Positions 33,172 to 42,011 of a DNA stretch of 64,000 bases are shown one piece after another. Source of the stretch: Curtobacterium guangdongense (GTDB lineage Bacteria; Actinomycetota; Actinomycetes; Actinomycetales; Microbacteriaceae). The DNA lies in the NCBI RefSeq assembly GCF_049341845.1, contig NZ_JBMPIT010000003.1, forward strand, positions 186,001 through 250,000, given 5' to 3'. The position numbers were made by a program, and so were the translations under genes. The notes under the pieces were generated by a model. That model saw only the letters and a program-made list of their open reading frames with translations, did not search any database and was not told the DNA's origin. Position 1 is the first letter of the stretch, and every line of letters begins with the position of its first letter.

Positions 33172-34041
33172 CTACCCCTTCACAGCGCCGGCCGTCATGC
33201 CGCTGACCAGACGGCGTTGCACGATGAGGAAGAACACGACCACCGGCAGGCTGAACAGCACGCTCGCCGCCATGAGTCCGCCGAAGTCCGTCCCCTTGTT
33301 CGTCGAGAAGCCCGCGAGCCAGACCGGCAGCGTGTACATCGACTGGTCCTTGAGCATCACGTACGCGGTCAGGTAGTCGTTCCACGCCGCGATGAACGCG
33401 AACACGCTCGTCGCGATGACCCCGGGCATCACGAGCGGGAACAGCACGCTCCACAGGATGCGGAACGTGCCGGCACCGTCGGTCTTCGCTGCCTCTTCGA
33501 TCTCCACCGGGACCGCGACGAAGAACCCACGCATGACCCAGATCGAGAACGGCAGCACGCTCGCGACGTACGCCAGGATCAGCCCGATGTAGCTGTTCAG
33601 CAGCCCGAGCGACTGGAACGACAGGAACAGCGGGATGAGGAGCGCCCCTGACGGGATCATCTGCACGAAGAGGATGCCCACCAGGATCGCGCGACGCCCC
33701 TTGAACCGGAACCGGGACAGCGCTGCCGAGGCGAGGAAGCCGACCACGATCGACAGCAGCACGGCGGCCACCACGACGATCGCCGAGTTCCGGAGGTAGC
33801 CCAGGAAGCCCTCTTGCGTGAGTGCCCTGGTGAAGTTCTCGAACGTCGGGTGGAGCGGCGCCCAGATCGGCGTGAGGGTCGTGACCTCGTCCGCTGGCTT
33901 GAACGCGGTGTTCACCATCCAGTAGATCGGGAACACCCACACCAGGCAGAACAGCACCGCGATCGTGTTGGCGAGCACACGCGGCTTGCGCTTGCGCTGG
34001 CGCACCTGGCGCGCTTCGGGTCGAACAGCAGGAGCCGTCAC
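33172..34041 (-). CDS. Sugar ABC transporter permease (MalG type)
   Basis: 289 residues and six membrane helices. The EAA motif EEAAKTDGAGTFRILWSVLFPLVMPG (about 190-215) is the ATPase coupling loop. The GTG start at 34041 overlaps the upstream permease stop (GTGA) and has GGGAGGAAG about 8 nt before it. It is the third gene of the operon. Confidence 0.92.
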   Translation of the reverse strand: MTAPAVRPEARQVRQRKRKPRVLANTIAVLFCLVWVFPIYWMVNTAFKPADEVTTLTPIWAPLHPTFENFTRALTQEGFLGYLRNSAIVVVAAVLLSIVVGFLASAALSRFRFKGRRAILVGILFVQMIPSGALLIPLFLSFQSLGLLNSYIGLILAYVASVLPFSIWVMRGFFVAVPVEIEEAAKTDGAGTFRILWSVLFPLVMPGVIATSVFAFIAAWNDYLTAYVMLKDQSMYTLPVWLAGFSTNKGTDFGGLMAASVLFSLPVVVFFLIVQRRLVSGMTAGAVKG

Positions 34042-35075
34042 AGGTCTTCCTCCCCGCTCCGGATGAGCCGGCGGATGTAGTAGCTGGTGAGCACGCCGAG
34101 GATCGCCGTCGAGATGACCGCGATCGCCGCGCCCTGCCCGTAGGCGTTCGAGACGAAGGACTTCACGAAGGTCCAGACGCCGAGCGTGAGCGTCGCGTCC
34201 TCCGGCCCGCCCCTGGTGAGGAGCCAGATCTGGTTGAACACGTTGAAGTCCCAGATCACGGACAGGATCGTCACGAGGAGCAGCGTCGGCGCGAGTGCCG
34301 GCAGGGTGATCGCGCGGTACATCGACCACGCCGAGGCGCCGTCGAGCGAACCTGCTTCGTAGTACTCGGGCGCGATCTGCGACTGCGCCGCGTAGAGCGT
34401 CAGGGCGACGAACGGCACCGCCTGCCAGATCACGAGCGTCAGCACGATCGTGTACGCCTGCCCGGGGTGCGACGCCCAGTTGTCCTGGGTGTGGTCGCCG
34501 AAGACCCGCATCTGCGTGATGAGCCAGTTGAGCACGCCGTAGAACGGCTGGAAGAGCCACTGCCAGACGAGGCTCGAGGCCACGTTCGGCATCGCCCACG
34601 CCAGCACGAGCACGACGCTGACGACCGTCCGCATCACGACACCGAGCCGTGTGAGGAGCTGCGAGACGGCCATGCCGATGACGAGCGTCCCGATGACCAT
34701 CGACGCGGTGACGACGATCGTGCGGAGGATCACGGGCCAGAAGCTGCCGTCGGTGAGGACGTTCGTGTAGTTCGTGAGTCCGGCGAACCCGGCCTGCCCG
34801 GTGAAGATCGCCCGCAGGCCGTACTCCTGGAAGGAGATGACGACCAGCCGGACGAGCGGGTAGACCACGAGCGCCAGCAGGAGCACCGCGGCCGGCGCGA
34901 GCAGCACGAGCGGCGCACGCGAGGCCCCGACGGAACGCCGGCGGGTGCGGGGCGGACGCCCGGACCGACCGGGACGGCCGGAGCGGGGGACCCGTCCGGC
35001 CACCGGCGGTTGCCCGGCGCCGGCGACCGGCCCGGCAGGTGCCGAGCCGGTCGCCGTGTCAGCGGTCGACGTCAT
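34038..35075 (-). CDS. Sugar ABC transporter permease (MalF type)
   Basis: 345 residues. A basic, Pro/Arg-rich cytoplasmic N-terminus (about 50) is followed by six helices. The EAA loop reads YYEAGSLDGASAWSMYRAITLPALAP. It pairs with the next gene's permease to form the membrane channel. It starts 3 nt after the binding-protein gene ends. Confidence 0.92.
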   Translation of the reverse strand: MTSTADTATGSAPAGPVAGAGQPPVAGRVPRSGRPGRSGRPPRTRRRSVGASRAPLVLLAPAAVLLLALVVYPLVRLVVISFQEYGLRAIFTGQAGFAGLTNYTNVLTDGSFWPVILRTIVVTASMVIGTLVIGMAVSQLLTRLGVVMRTVVSVVLVLAWAMPNVASSLVWQWLFQPFYGVLNWLITQMRVFGDHTQDNWASHPGQAYTIVLTLVIWQAVPFVALTLYAAQSQIAPEYYEAGSLDGASAWSMYRAITLPALAPTLLLVTILSVIWDFNVFNQIWLLTRGGPEDATLTLGVWTFVKSFVSNAYGQGAAIAVISTAILGVLTSYYIRRLIRSGEEDL

Positions 35076-35078
35076 CGA

Positions 35079-36404
35079 CTACAGGCTCGCGTTGAGCGCC
35101 GAGGTGAGGTGCTTCGAGAAGTCCTTCGCGGATTCCTCTGGTGTCTTCCGGCCGGTCGCGATGTCCGCGAACATCGACTGGAAGGACGAGTCGCCCTCGA
35201 TCGTCGCCCAGCCGGGGGTGGCCGGGGTCGGGCGGCTGGTGCCGGCTGCGGCGAAGTACGGCTTGTGGAGTTCGTCCACGTCCGCCGCCACCGAGTCGAG
35301 CAGCTGCGTGGAGTTCGGCTCCCACCCGTCGACTCCGAAGACCTGGTCCTGCTGGAACTTCTTCGAGGTCAGGATCTTCATGTAGTACAGCGCGAGGTCC
35401 TGGTTCGCCGACTTCGACGGGATGCCGAGGTCGGAGCCACCGAGGAACACCGGCTGCGTCTTGCCAGCGGTGGCCGAGGGCATCGCGAACGTCCCGATCT
35501 GGTCCTTCAGCTCCGGCTTCGCCGTGGTGATCGAGCCGATCTCCCACGCCGAACCGAGGATCGCGGAGGTGTTGCCCTGCGCGAAGACGTCGGACTCGGC
35601 CGGCTTGTCGGTGTTGATGTCCTGCGTGGACTTCGCCGAGTAGGCGTTCTGGAAGTCCTTCCACGCGGTCAGGCCCTTGACGGCGTCGGCGGAGTCGATC
35701 GCCCCGGTCCACTTGCCGCCCTTCTCGGTGGCGATCTGTCCGCCGGCGTCCCACACCCACTGCAGGCCGCCGTACCAGTACTGCCCGGGCATGTAGAACG
35801 CCGAGAAGTCCGCGGCGGGGTTCTTCGCCTTGACCTTGTCGAGGTCGGCGGTGAGCTCCGCGTACGACTTCGGCGTCCCGGTCACCCCGGCGTCCGCCCA
35901 GGTCTTCTTGTTGTAGATGACCGCACGGTTGCCTGCGAAGAGCGGAGCGCCGTAGAGCTTGCCGTCGACGGTCGCGGGCCCTTCGAGCCCGGAGAGCCAG
36001 GTCTGGCCGTCGGCGAGTTCCTTCTTGTAGGGGCTGAGGTCCATCAGGCCACCCGTCGCGGCGTAGACCGGCACCTGCGTGTTGCCGAGGTCGACGATGT
36101 CCGGGGCGTCCTTCTGGGCGAGGGCGGTGGTCAGCTTCGTGGTGATGCCGTCCCACTGCTGCAGCTGGAGCTTCACCTTGGCGCCGGTGGCCTTCGTGAA
36201 CTGCTTCTCGGCGACGTCGAGGATCTTCGGGCTGAGGTCGCCGTTCATGATCCAGACGTTGAGGGTCTTGCCCTTGCCATCGGGTGTGCCGATGGACTTC
36301 GTTCCGCTGTCGGAAGCTCCGTTGCTTCCAGCAGAGCACCCGGCGAGGGCGAGCGCGGCCGCCAGGCCGAGCGCACCGAGTGCGGCGAATCGCGTGCGTG
36401 TCAC
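35079..36404 (-). CDS. Sugar ABC transporter solute-binding lipoprotein
   Basis: 441 residues. The signal ends in a lipobox (LALAGC), so the mature protein is membrane-anchored outside. The remainder is a family 1 solute-binding fold (LNVWIMNGDLSP, DIVDLGNTQVPVYAA, YGAPLFAGNRAVIYNKKTW). The GTG start at 36404 has AAGGGAG about 8 nt upstream. Sugar identity is unknown: the operon has neither a regulator nor a glycosidase. No ATPase gene is present, so a shared MsiK-like ATPase elsewhere is inferred. Confidence 0.92.
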   Translation of the reverse strand: MTRTRFAALGALGLAAALALAGCSAGSNGASDSGTKSIGTPDGKGKTLNVWIMNGDLSPKILDVAEKQFTKATGAKVKLQLQQWDGITTKLTTALAQKDAPDIVDLGNTQVPVYAATGGLMDLSPYKKELADGQTWLSGLEGPATVDGKLYGAPLFAGNRAVIYNKKTWADAGVTGTPKSYAELTADLDKVKAKNPAADFSAFYMPGQYWYGGLQWVWDAGGQIATEKGGKWTGAIDSADAVKGLTAWKDFQNAYSAKSTQDINTDKPAESDVFAQGNTSAILGSAWEIGSITTAKPELKDQIGTFAMPSATAGKTQPVFLGGSDLGIPSKSANQDLALYYMKILTSKKFQQDQVFGVDGWEPNSTQLLDSVAADVDELHKPYFAAAGTSRPTPATPGWATIEGDSSFQSMFADIATGRKTPEESAKDFSKHLTSALNASL

Positions 36405-36425
36405 GTTGACTCCCTTGGTCCGACC

Positions 36426-36453
36426 TTTATGAAAGGACGTTGCGTAATGGCAA
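36426..36453 (-). promoter_or_regulatory. Promoter and LacI-type candidate operator of the sugar ABC operon
   Basis: On the minus strand TTGCCA (36453-36448) and CATAAA (36431-36426) are spaced by 16 nt. TTGC-N6-GCAA at 36440-36453 is an inverted repeat overlapping the -35, typical of LacI-family operators in sugar operons. The regulator is not in the window. Confidence 0.5.
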
Positions 36454-36624
36454 TGAAAGACCCTCGCGGCGGGGTTGTCAACCATCGATTCTGCGACTGT
36501 GGACAGCCGTGATCCGCATGTTTCCGGGGGATAACGGATATCGAACGAATCCTGCCGATTGCTTGACGAACTGGTCATGACCAGGCACCATTCCACCCCC
36601 CTGGTGCTCGCCCGGTGCGGGGTC

Positions 36625-36630
36625 TAGCAT
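36625..36630 (+). promoter_or_regulatory. Leaderless -10 box for the DUF2071 gene
   Basis: TAGCAT lies 7 nt before GTG 36638, with no SD between. Confidence 0.55.
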
Positions 36631-36637
36631 CCGACGG

Positions 36638-37393
36638 GTGACCACCGCAGCACACAAGGCGTCGACGAGGCCGCGCACGACGACACCGTCCGGCGCTGGC
36701 ATCGTCGCCCGCATCGACCGCCGGCTCCTCGTGAACTTCCGGGTCGAACCGACCGCGCTCCGCCGCGTACTGCCGGACGGCCTCCGCCCGCAGCTCGTCG
36801 ACGGCTCGGCGGTCGCCGGGGTCTGCCTGCTGCGCATGGCCGGGCTCCGACCACGCTGGGTTCCTCGCGGGATCGCGTGGGGCGCCGAGAACGCCGCACA
36901 CCGCATCGCCGTGGAGTGGGACGGACCGACCGGCGTCCGCCGCGGTGTGTACATCCCGAAGCGGTACAGCGCGTCGTGGGTGCCGGTCGCACTCGGTGGA
37001 CGGGTGATGCCCGGCGTGCACGAGCACGCCCGCTTCGACGTCGACGAGGACGGGGAGCGGTTCCGTGTCGGCTTCGACGCCGCCGACGCCGAGGTCGACG
37101 TCGACGCCGAACGCGTCCCGGTCGGCCGCTGGTCGAGCAGCATCTTCCGAGACGTCGACCAGGCGTCCGAGTTCTTCCGCGCCGGGAGCACCGGCTGGTC
37201 CCCCGACCACAGCGGCGCGCTCGAGGGCCTCGAGCTCCACACGGACGCCTGGCAGGTCTCCGCGGCCAGGGCACACCGCGTCCACTCGTCGTTCATCGAC
37301 GCACTCCCCCGCGACAGCGCCGAGTTCTCGGACGTGCTGCTGATGCAGGACGTGCCGGTGACGTGGGGCACGGAGCGCTGGCCCGCGGCCTGA
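36638..37393 (+). CDS. DUF2071-like protein
   Basis: 251 residues, soluble. The opening IDRRLLVNFRVEPTALRRVLPDGLRPQLVDG matches the start of the DUF2071/acetoacetate decarboxylase-like group (substrate pocket of a beta-rich fold), and AGVCLLRMAGLRPR is a following strand. No catalytic residue can be asserted. GTG start is supported by the -10 box. It is followed by a separate promoter for the SGNH gene. Confidence 0.7.
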   Translation: MTTAAHKASTRPRTTTPSGAGIVARIDRRLLVNFRVEPTALRRVLPDGLRPQLVDGSAVAGVCLLRMAGLRPRWVPRGIAWGAENAAHRIAVEWDGPTGVRRGVYIPKRYSASWVPVALGGRVMPGVHEHARFDVDEDGERFRVGFDAADAEVDVDAERVPVGRWSSSIFRDVDQASEFFRAGSTGWSPDHSGALEGLELHTDAWQVSAARAHRVHSSFIDALPRDSAEFSDVLLMQDVPVTWGTERWPAA

Positions 37394-37414
37394 TCCCGAA
37401 AGGTCGATATCACG

Positions 37415-37451
37415 TTGACTCCCGGAAACGTGGGGTGTTACATACCACACG
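37415..37451 (+). promoter_or_regulatory. SGNH hydrolase promoter with inverted repeat
   Basis: TTGACT-N17-TTACAT is a near-ideal promoter. CGTGGGGT (37429-37436) and ACCACACG (37444-37451) form an inverted repeat with one mismatch over the -10, a likely repressor site. Confidence 0.6.
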
Positions 37452-37489
37452 TCAGTCGTCGCAACGGTGCGACGACGAAAGGAGACGTG

Positions 37490-38428
37490 ATGCACAAGTC
37501 CTTCGCCCTCGCCACGACCACCGCCCTCCTCGGCGCGAGCCTCCTCACCGGGGGCACCGCAGCAACAGCCGCGGAGCCCGCAGCAGCCGCTGAACCCGGG
37601 GAGTGGGCGGTCCTCGGCGATTCGTACACCGCCGGGTACTTCGCCGGGGAGCAGCTCGAGCCCCGTGACGGTTGCCTCCGCACGAGCGACTCGTACCCGG
37701 TCGTCGCACACGCCGCAGCCCGGCCGGACCTCGTCCTCCGCAACGTGTCCTGCGTCGGCGCCGAGACCAAGCACGTGTGGGAGTCCCAGGTCCCACCAGC
37801 CGGCACGGACCCGGTCGCCCCGCAGCTCGAGGCACTGTCCGACCGCACCGAGATCGTCACGATCGGACTTTCGGGCAACTCCCTGGGCTTCGGCACGATC
37901 CTCGGTACCTGCCTCGCAGTCGGCGGCATCGGTTCGGAGCGTCCGGGCACCCCGTGCACGACCTTCTACGATGCGGACGTCGAGAGCGGCCGACTCGGCA
38001 CGACACTCGAGACGAAGCTCACCGACGTCCTGTCCGAGTACGGCGACATGCTCGAAGCGGTCCGGGCCGCGGCCCCGAACGCGACGATCGTCACCGTCGG
38101 CTACCCGCAACTCGCGCCGACCGACCCGCAGCAGTGCACGTGGAACGAGCCGACGCAGTTCTCCCGCGTGGCCCGCGCCGACCTGCCGTTCTTCCGCCTG
38201 GCCGAGGAACGCCTCAACATCGGTATCGGCGCACAGAGCGTCGCGCACGGCGCCGTGTTCGTCGACCCGACGGACGCCAGCGCGGACCACGACGTCTGCA
38301 GCGACCCAGACACCCGCTGGATCGAGGGCATCCAGGGCACGGACGGCACCGACACGCTGGTCCACCCGAACACCCGCGGCCACGCCGGGATGGCAGACCT
38401 GGTGGCGAGCGCCGTCGGAGCCGGCTGA
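37490..38428 (+). CDS. Secreted SGNH/GDSL hydrolase
   Basis: 312 residues with a Sec signal peptide (about 1-28, ATAAE). Block I is VLGDSYTAGY with the catalytic Ser; block III GLSGNSLGF gives the oxyanion Asn; block V DTLVHPNTRGHAGMA provides the catalytic His with Asp. Cysteine pairs (DGCLRTSD/NVSCVGA, GTCLA/TPCTT, QCTW/DVCSD) suggest three disulfides outside the cell. Probably a lipase or esterase. AAAGGAG lies about 7 nt upstream. Confidence 0.92.
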   Translation: MHKSFALATTTALLGASLLTGGTAATAAEPAAAAEPGEWAVLGDSYTAGYFAGEQLEPRDGCLRTSDSYPVVAHAAARPDLVLRNVSCVGAETKHVWESQVPPAGTDPVAPQLEALSDRTEIVTIGLSGNSLGFGTILGTCLAVGGIGSERPGTPCTTFYDADVESGRLGTTLETKLTDVLSEYGDMLEAVRAAAPNATIVTVGYPQLAPTDPQQCTWNEPTQFSRVARADLPFFRLAEERLNIGIGAQSVAHGAVFVDPTDASADHDVCSDPDTRWIEGIQGTDGTDTLVHPNTRGHAGMADLVASAVGAG

Positions 38429-38446
38429 CGGATCTGGACGCGACCA

Positions 38447-38495
38447 GCCTGGAGGCCCGGTGCCGGTCCGTCGGACCGGCACCGGGCCTCCAGGC
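38447..38495. terminator. Perfect 24-bp hairpin, bidirectional terminator
   Basis: Arms 38447-38470 and 38472-38495 are exact complements around one base. It lies between the convergent SGNH and ABC permease genes. Core GGAGGCCCGGTGCC as at 28809. Confidence 0.8.
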
Positions 38496-38511
38496 CGTCA
38501 CGTCCACTGCC

Positions 38512-39702
38512 CTACACGGCTGCCAGCGCCGAGGTCGGCGGGATGCGCGCTGCGCGCGCCGCCGGGTAGAGCCCCGAGACACCGCCGATGACGACGGTCG
38601 CTCCGAGCCCCCCGGCGACCGCCCAGATCGGGATGGCAACCGGCCACCCCTGCCCGAGCGCGAAGGCGACCGTCACCCCGACGCCGATCACCACACCGGC
38701 CACACCACCGACGAAGGACAGCAGCAGCGACTCCACGAGGAACTGGTCGCGGATGTTCCGCCGTCTGGCACCCAGCGCACGACGAACCCCGACCTCGGCC
38801 CGCCGTTCGAGCACGGTGATCACCATCGTGTTCGCGACACCGATGCCGCCGACGAGGAGCGCAACCCCGCCGATGCCGACGAGCAGCCCGGTGAACGAGT
38901 CGTCCGTGGCGTTCTTCGCCGCGAGCGCGTCCGACGGTCGCGTGACACCCACGTCCTGCGGCGAACCGGGGCTGATCGCTCCGGCGAGGACGTCGCGCGA
39001 CTGCTCGACGCGCTCGGGGTCGACCCGGGTGTACACGGCCGTCGGTGAGCCGTCGAACCCCAGCTGCTGCGCCAGCCCGCGCGGCACGAACACCTGGTTG
39101 TCGAGGTCCTCGGCGAGCGCCATCGGCTGCAGGATCCCGACGACCTGCACCCACTGGCCGCCGATCCACACGCGGGTGTCCGGCCCAACGACGTCGATGC
39201 CGAGCGACTTTGCCGCCTCCGCGCCGAGCACGGCCTGCGGCGGCGCGTCGGCACGGTCGTCGATCCAGTGTCCGGACGCGAACTTCCCGCCGAGCACTCC
39301 TGGAACGTCACCCCACGCCGCGAGCAGACCGATGCCCTTCGTCTCGGCCTCCGGGATGTAGGCGTTCCGGTAGACGTGTCCGTCCGCCACCGTCCCCACC
39401 GCAGCGGCCTCCTCGACATCGTCCTGACGGAGCACCGACTCCAGGGCCGTGCCGGGCAGCGGCGGGGTCTCGCCGAACCCCTGGGCCTTCGTGGCGGTGA
39501 GCACGTTGGTGCCGAGCGCATCGAGCACCTGGTCGAGCTTCGCCTTGCTCGACGAGGAGATCCCCACGACGGCGATCATCGCCGCGATGCCGATCGCGAT
39601 CCCGAGCGCCGAGAGGACGACCCGGCCCGGACGGGTGCGGAGCCCGAACACCCCGAGTCGCAGCAGGTCGCCCGGCCCGAGGCGCGACCGCACGGCGCTC
39701 AT
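38512..39702 (-). CDS. MacB/FtsX-type ABC exporter permease
   Basis: 396 residues. One N-terminal helix (about 28-48), a periplasmic-type domain (about 50-280; MacB-PCD) and three C-terminal helices. LERRAEVGVRRALGARRRNIRDQFLVESLLLSF is the FtsX family signature that couples to the ATPase. It ends the operon, overlapping the ATPase gene by 4 bp. Confidence 0.9.
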   Translation of the reverse strand: MSAVRSRLGPGDLLRLGVFGLRTRPGRVVLSALGIAIGIAAMIAVVGISSSSKAKLDQVLDALGTNVLTATKAQGFGETPPLPGTALESVLRQDDVEEAAAVGTVADGHVYRNAYIPEAETKGIGLLAAWGDVPGVLGGKFASGHWIDDRADAPPQAVLGAEAAKSLGIDVVGPDTRVWIGGQWVQVVGILQPMALAEDLDNQVFVPRGLAQQLGFDGSPTAVYTRVDPERVEQSRDVLAGAISPGSPQDVGVTRPSDALAAKNATDDSFTGLLVGIGGVALLVGGIGVANTMVITVLERRAEVGVRRALGARRRNIRDQFLVESLLLSFVGGVAGVVIGVGVTVAFALGQGWPVAIPIWAVAGGLGATVVIGGVSGLYPAARAARIPPTSALAAV

Positions 39703-40421
39703 CGCGCGCCGCCGATCGCCACGGCGAGATCCGCCGCCGACGCGCTCGGAGCACCGGCCGAGTCGTGCTCCACCAGCCCGTCCCGCATCCGCACCTGTCT
39801 GGGCAGTGACGCCGCGAGCTCGAGATCGTGCGTGATCACCAGGACCGTCGTCCCGGCTGCGTTCAGCTCGCGCAGGAGCGCCAGGATCGCGGCGCCCGAG
39901 CTCGAATCGAGGGCTCCGGTGGGTTCGTCGGCGAGCAGGATGGTCGGCTCGCCGACGATCGCACGTGCGATGGCCACCCGCTGCTTCTCACCGCCGGACA
40001 ACTGGTCCGGCCGGTGGTCCGCGCGGTGCCCGAGCCCGACCCGCTCGAGGGCGTCGACGGCTCGCCGGCCCCGCTCGCGTCGACCGCAGCCGGTGTAGAG
40101 GAGCCCGTCGGCGACGTTCTCCGCCGCCGTCGCCCCGGCCTGCAGGTGGAAGTGCTGGAACACGAATCCGATGTGGTCGGCGCGGAGCATCGAGAGCGCG
40201 TCGTCCGACATGGATGCGACGTCGTTGCCGGCGATCGTCACCGTCCCCGACGTCGGCCGGTCGAGCGTGCCGACGATGTTGAGCATCGTCGACTTGCCCG
40301 ACCCTGACGGCCCGACGACCGCGACGAACTCCCCTTCGGCCACCTCGAGGGACACCCCGCGGAGCGCGCCGACGTCCTCGTAGGTCTTGCTGACGTCGCG
40401 GAGCGCGAGGACCGCGGTCAT
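39699..40421 (-). CDS. ABC exporter ATPase (MacB/LolD type)
   Basis: 240 residues. Walker A GPSGSGKST (about 38-46), Q-loop FQHFHL, signature LSGGEKQRVAIARAI, Walker B ILLADEPTGALDS and switch VITHDLELA are all intact. It drives the mechanotransmission of the MacB-like permease. The start overlaps the upstream fusion-protein gene by 4 bp. Confidence 0.94.
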   Translation of the reverse strand: MTAVLALRDVSKTYEDVGALRGVSLEVAEGEFVAVVGPSGSGKSTMLNIVGTLDRPTSGTVTIAGNDVASMSDDALSMLRADHIGFVFQHFHLQAGATAAENVADGLLYTGCGRRERGRRAVDALERVGLGHRADHRPDQLSGGEKQRVAIARAIVGEPTILLADEPTGALDSSSGAAILALLRELNAAGTTVLVITHDLELAASLPRQVRMRDGLVEHDSAGAPSASAADLAVAIGGAR

Positions 40422-41473
40422 CCCGGCACCACGACCTCGTCACCCGCACTGACGGCGCCGGTGACGGCGACTCGCCCGTCGGCCGTGAACCCGGGCTCGA
40501 CCCGCACCCGCTTCGTGGTCCCGTCGCGCTGCACGACGTCGACGGCGTACGTACCGCCGTCGAGCGCGACGAGCGCGGCGACCGGCACCGACAGCACGTC
40601 CCGCTCGGTCGTGCCCCTTGCGTCGAGCTGCGCCGATGCTGCCGTGGTGAGCTGCCGGTTCCCCGGATCGAACGACACGGAGACGTCCACCTTGTTCCCG
40701 CCGCCCTCCGACGCGCTCGGCTGGACGTCGATGACCTCGCCGGTCATCGGGTCTCCGGCACCGTTCACGCGGACGTCGACCTTCGTGCCGACGGCGAGGC
40801 GTTCAGCGTCCCGTTGCGAGATCGTCGCCTTCACGACGCGTTTGGTGCTCGTGACCGAGATCACGTCACCGCCGGCCGGTTGCCCGAGCTTGCCGTCGAC
40901 CACGCTCACACGGACGTCGCCGTCCACGAATGCGATGTCGTTCACGGTCAAGCTGCCCGTGACCTCCAGCCCGCGGTCCTTCTGCCACTTCCACACCGCC
41001 CGCTGTGTGCGCGGTCCGAACGTGTCGTCCTGCGCGACGTCGTAGCCGAGGGCCGCGAGGTTCTCGTTGAGCTGCCGGACGTCGGTGCCCTGCAGCCCGC
41101 GCTCGAGCGAACGCCAGAGCGGCACCGTGCCGTACATGGAGCGGACGCCGCGCTCGTCGACCGCGTAGAGGAACTCGTCTCGGTGGATGACCTGCCCGGG
41201 CTTCGGCAGCCAGGTCAGCGTGCCCTGCGCCGCACCCGGGACCCCCATCGAGGTCCCGTAGCCGAGAGTCCCCGCGAACACCCTCGAATCGGTCAGATCG
41301 CCCTTCGTGACCGGGGACGCGGCCCGCTTCGACGTCTTCGTCTGCTCGGCGGAGGCGGTCGGCGTCGTCCGCAGGTCGACGAGCGCCCATGCCCCCGTTC
41401 CGACTCCGAGAACCGCGACGAGGCAGACGCCCGCGATCACCATGCGCCTCCCGGTGGGAGCGGCGCTGGTCAC
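40418..41473 (-). CDS. Membrane-fusion-like protein with peptidoglycan-binding domain
   Basis: 351 residues. A single N-terminal helix (about 11-32) anchors it outside the membrane. GLQGTDVRQLNENLAALGYDVAQDDTFGPRTQRAVWKWQKDRGL (about 125-168) is a peptidoglycan-binding domain 1 of three helices, inserted in a HlyD/MacA-like beta-barrel adaptor (VVKATISQRDAERLAVGTKVDVRV). The design links an exporter to the cell wall. It overlaps both neighbours by 4 bp. Confidence 0.88.
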   Translation of the reverse strand: MTSAAPTGRRMVIAGVCLVAVLGVGTGAWALVDLRTTPTASAEQTKTSKRAASPVTKGDLTDSRVFAGTLGYGTSMGVPGAAQGTLTWLPKPGQVIHRDEFLYAVDERGVRSMYGTVPLWRSLERGLQGTDVRQLNENLAALGYDVAQDDTFGPRTQRAVWKWQKDRGLEVTGSLTVNDIAFVDGDVRVSVVDGKLGQPAGGDVISVTSTKRVVKATISQRDAERLAVGTKVDVRVNGAGDPMTGEVIDVQPSASEGGGNKVDVSVSFDPGNRQLTTAASAQLDARGTTERDVLSVPVAALVALDGGTYAVDVVQRDGTTKRVRVEPGFTADGRVAVTGAVSAGDEVVVPG

Positions 41474-41964
41474 TTCGTGACCTTATCGACCGACCCGAAG
41501 GCCTTCTCGTCGCAGGTCTTCGCCACGTCGTCGAACGTGGCTTGATCGCCGGGCGTGTAGGACATCCAGCCGTCTTCGTCGTCCGGGTAGTCGGCGAAGC
41601 CGTTCTCGCGGATGCACTTCGCGGCCTGCTGCATCTTCTTCTCCATGCCCGCCATCGGCTTGGCCGGCTGGACACCGTCACCCGCGCCAGCCCCGGCGCC
41701 CGCGCACTCGGCGAGGTCGGCGGACCACTGATCCTGGTCGACGCCCTCCGGGACCGAGATCGTCTCGGACTTCCCGGACGGGTCGGCCATGTCGTAGCCC
41801 TTGCCGCGCATGCACTCTGCGATGGTCACCCCCTTCTGGCCGGCGTTGGATGCGCTCTCGTGGACCGTCGGGGCGTTGCTCGCGCAGGCCACCAGCAGCC
41901 CGGGGAGGAGTACGAGCCCGGCGACGAGCGCGATGGTCTTGGTCTTCTTCGTGGTGTTGGTCAT
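41470..41964 (-). CDS. Small lipoprotein with duplicated Cys motif, exporter-associated
   Basis: 164 residues. The lipobox is LVAC27. The mature part has two half-domains with matching motifs: ECMRGKGYDMADP (Cys51) and KCIRENGFADYPD (Cys117). Each is followed by a second Cys 34-36 residues later (Cys87 and Cys151), so two disulfides are likely and the protein probably arose by duplication. It leads the exporter operon and overlaps the fusion-protein gene. It may sense or capture the exporter's ligand at the surface; this is inference. Confidence 0.78.
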   Translation of the reverse strand: MTNTTKKTKTIALVAGLVLLPGLLVACASNAPTVHESASNAGQKGVTIAECMRGKGYDMADPSGKSETISVPEGVDQDQWSADLAECAGAGAGAGDGVQPAKPMAGMEKKMQQAAKCIRENGFADYPDDEDGWMSYTPGDQATFDDVAKTCDEKAFGSVDKVTK

Positions 41965-41973
41965 GAGACCAGC

Positions 41974-41989
41974 ACACCGGAATCGGTGT
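41974..41989. promoter_or_regulatory. Inverted repeat before the exporter operon
   Basis: ACACCG-N4-CGGTGT lies 9 nt before the lipoprotein ATG (41964), with no SD between. It is a candidate response-regulator site or leader hairpin. The gap to the histidine kinase gene is only 47 bp. Confidence 0.45.
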
Positions 41990-42011
41990 TTCGGCCCCGG
42001 TACACCCGTGG

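Noticed and set aside
33172..36404. A complete sugar ABC importer
   Set aside because: No ATPase gene lies in or beside the operon; only the binding protein and two permeases are present.
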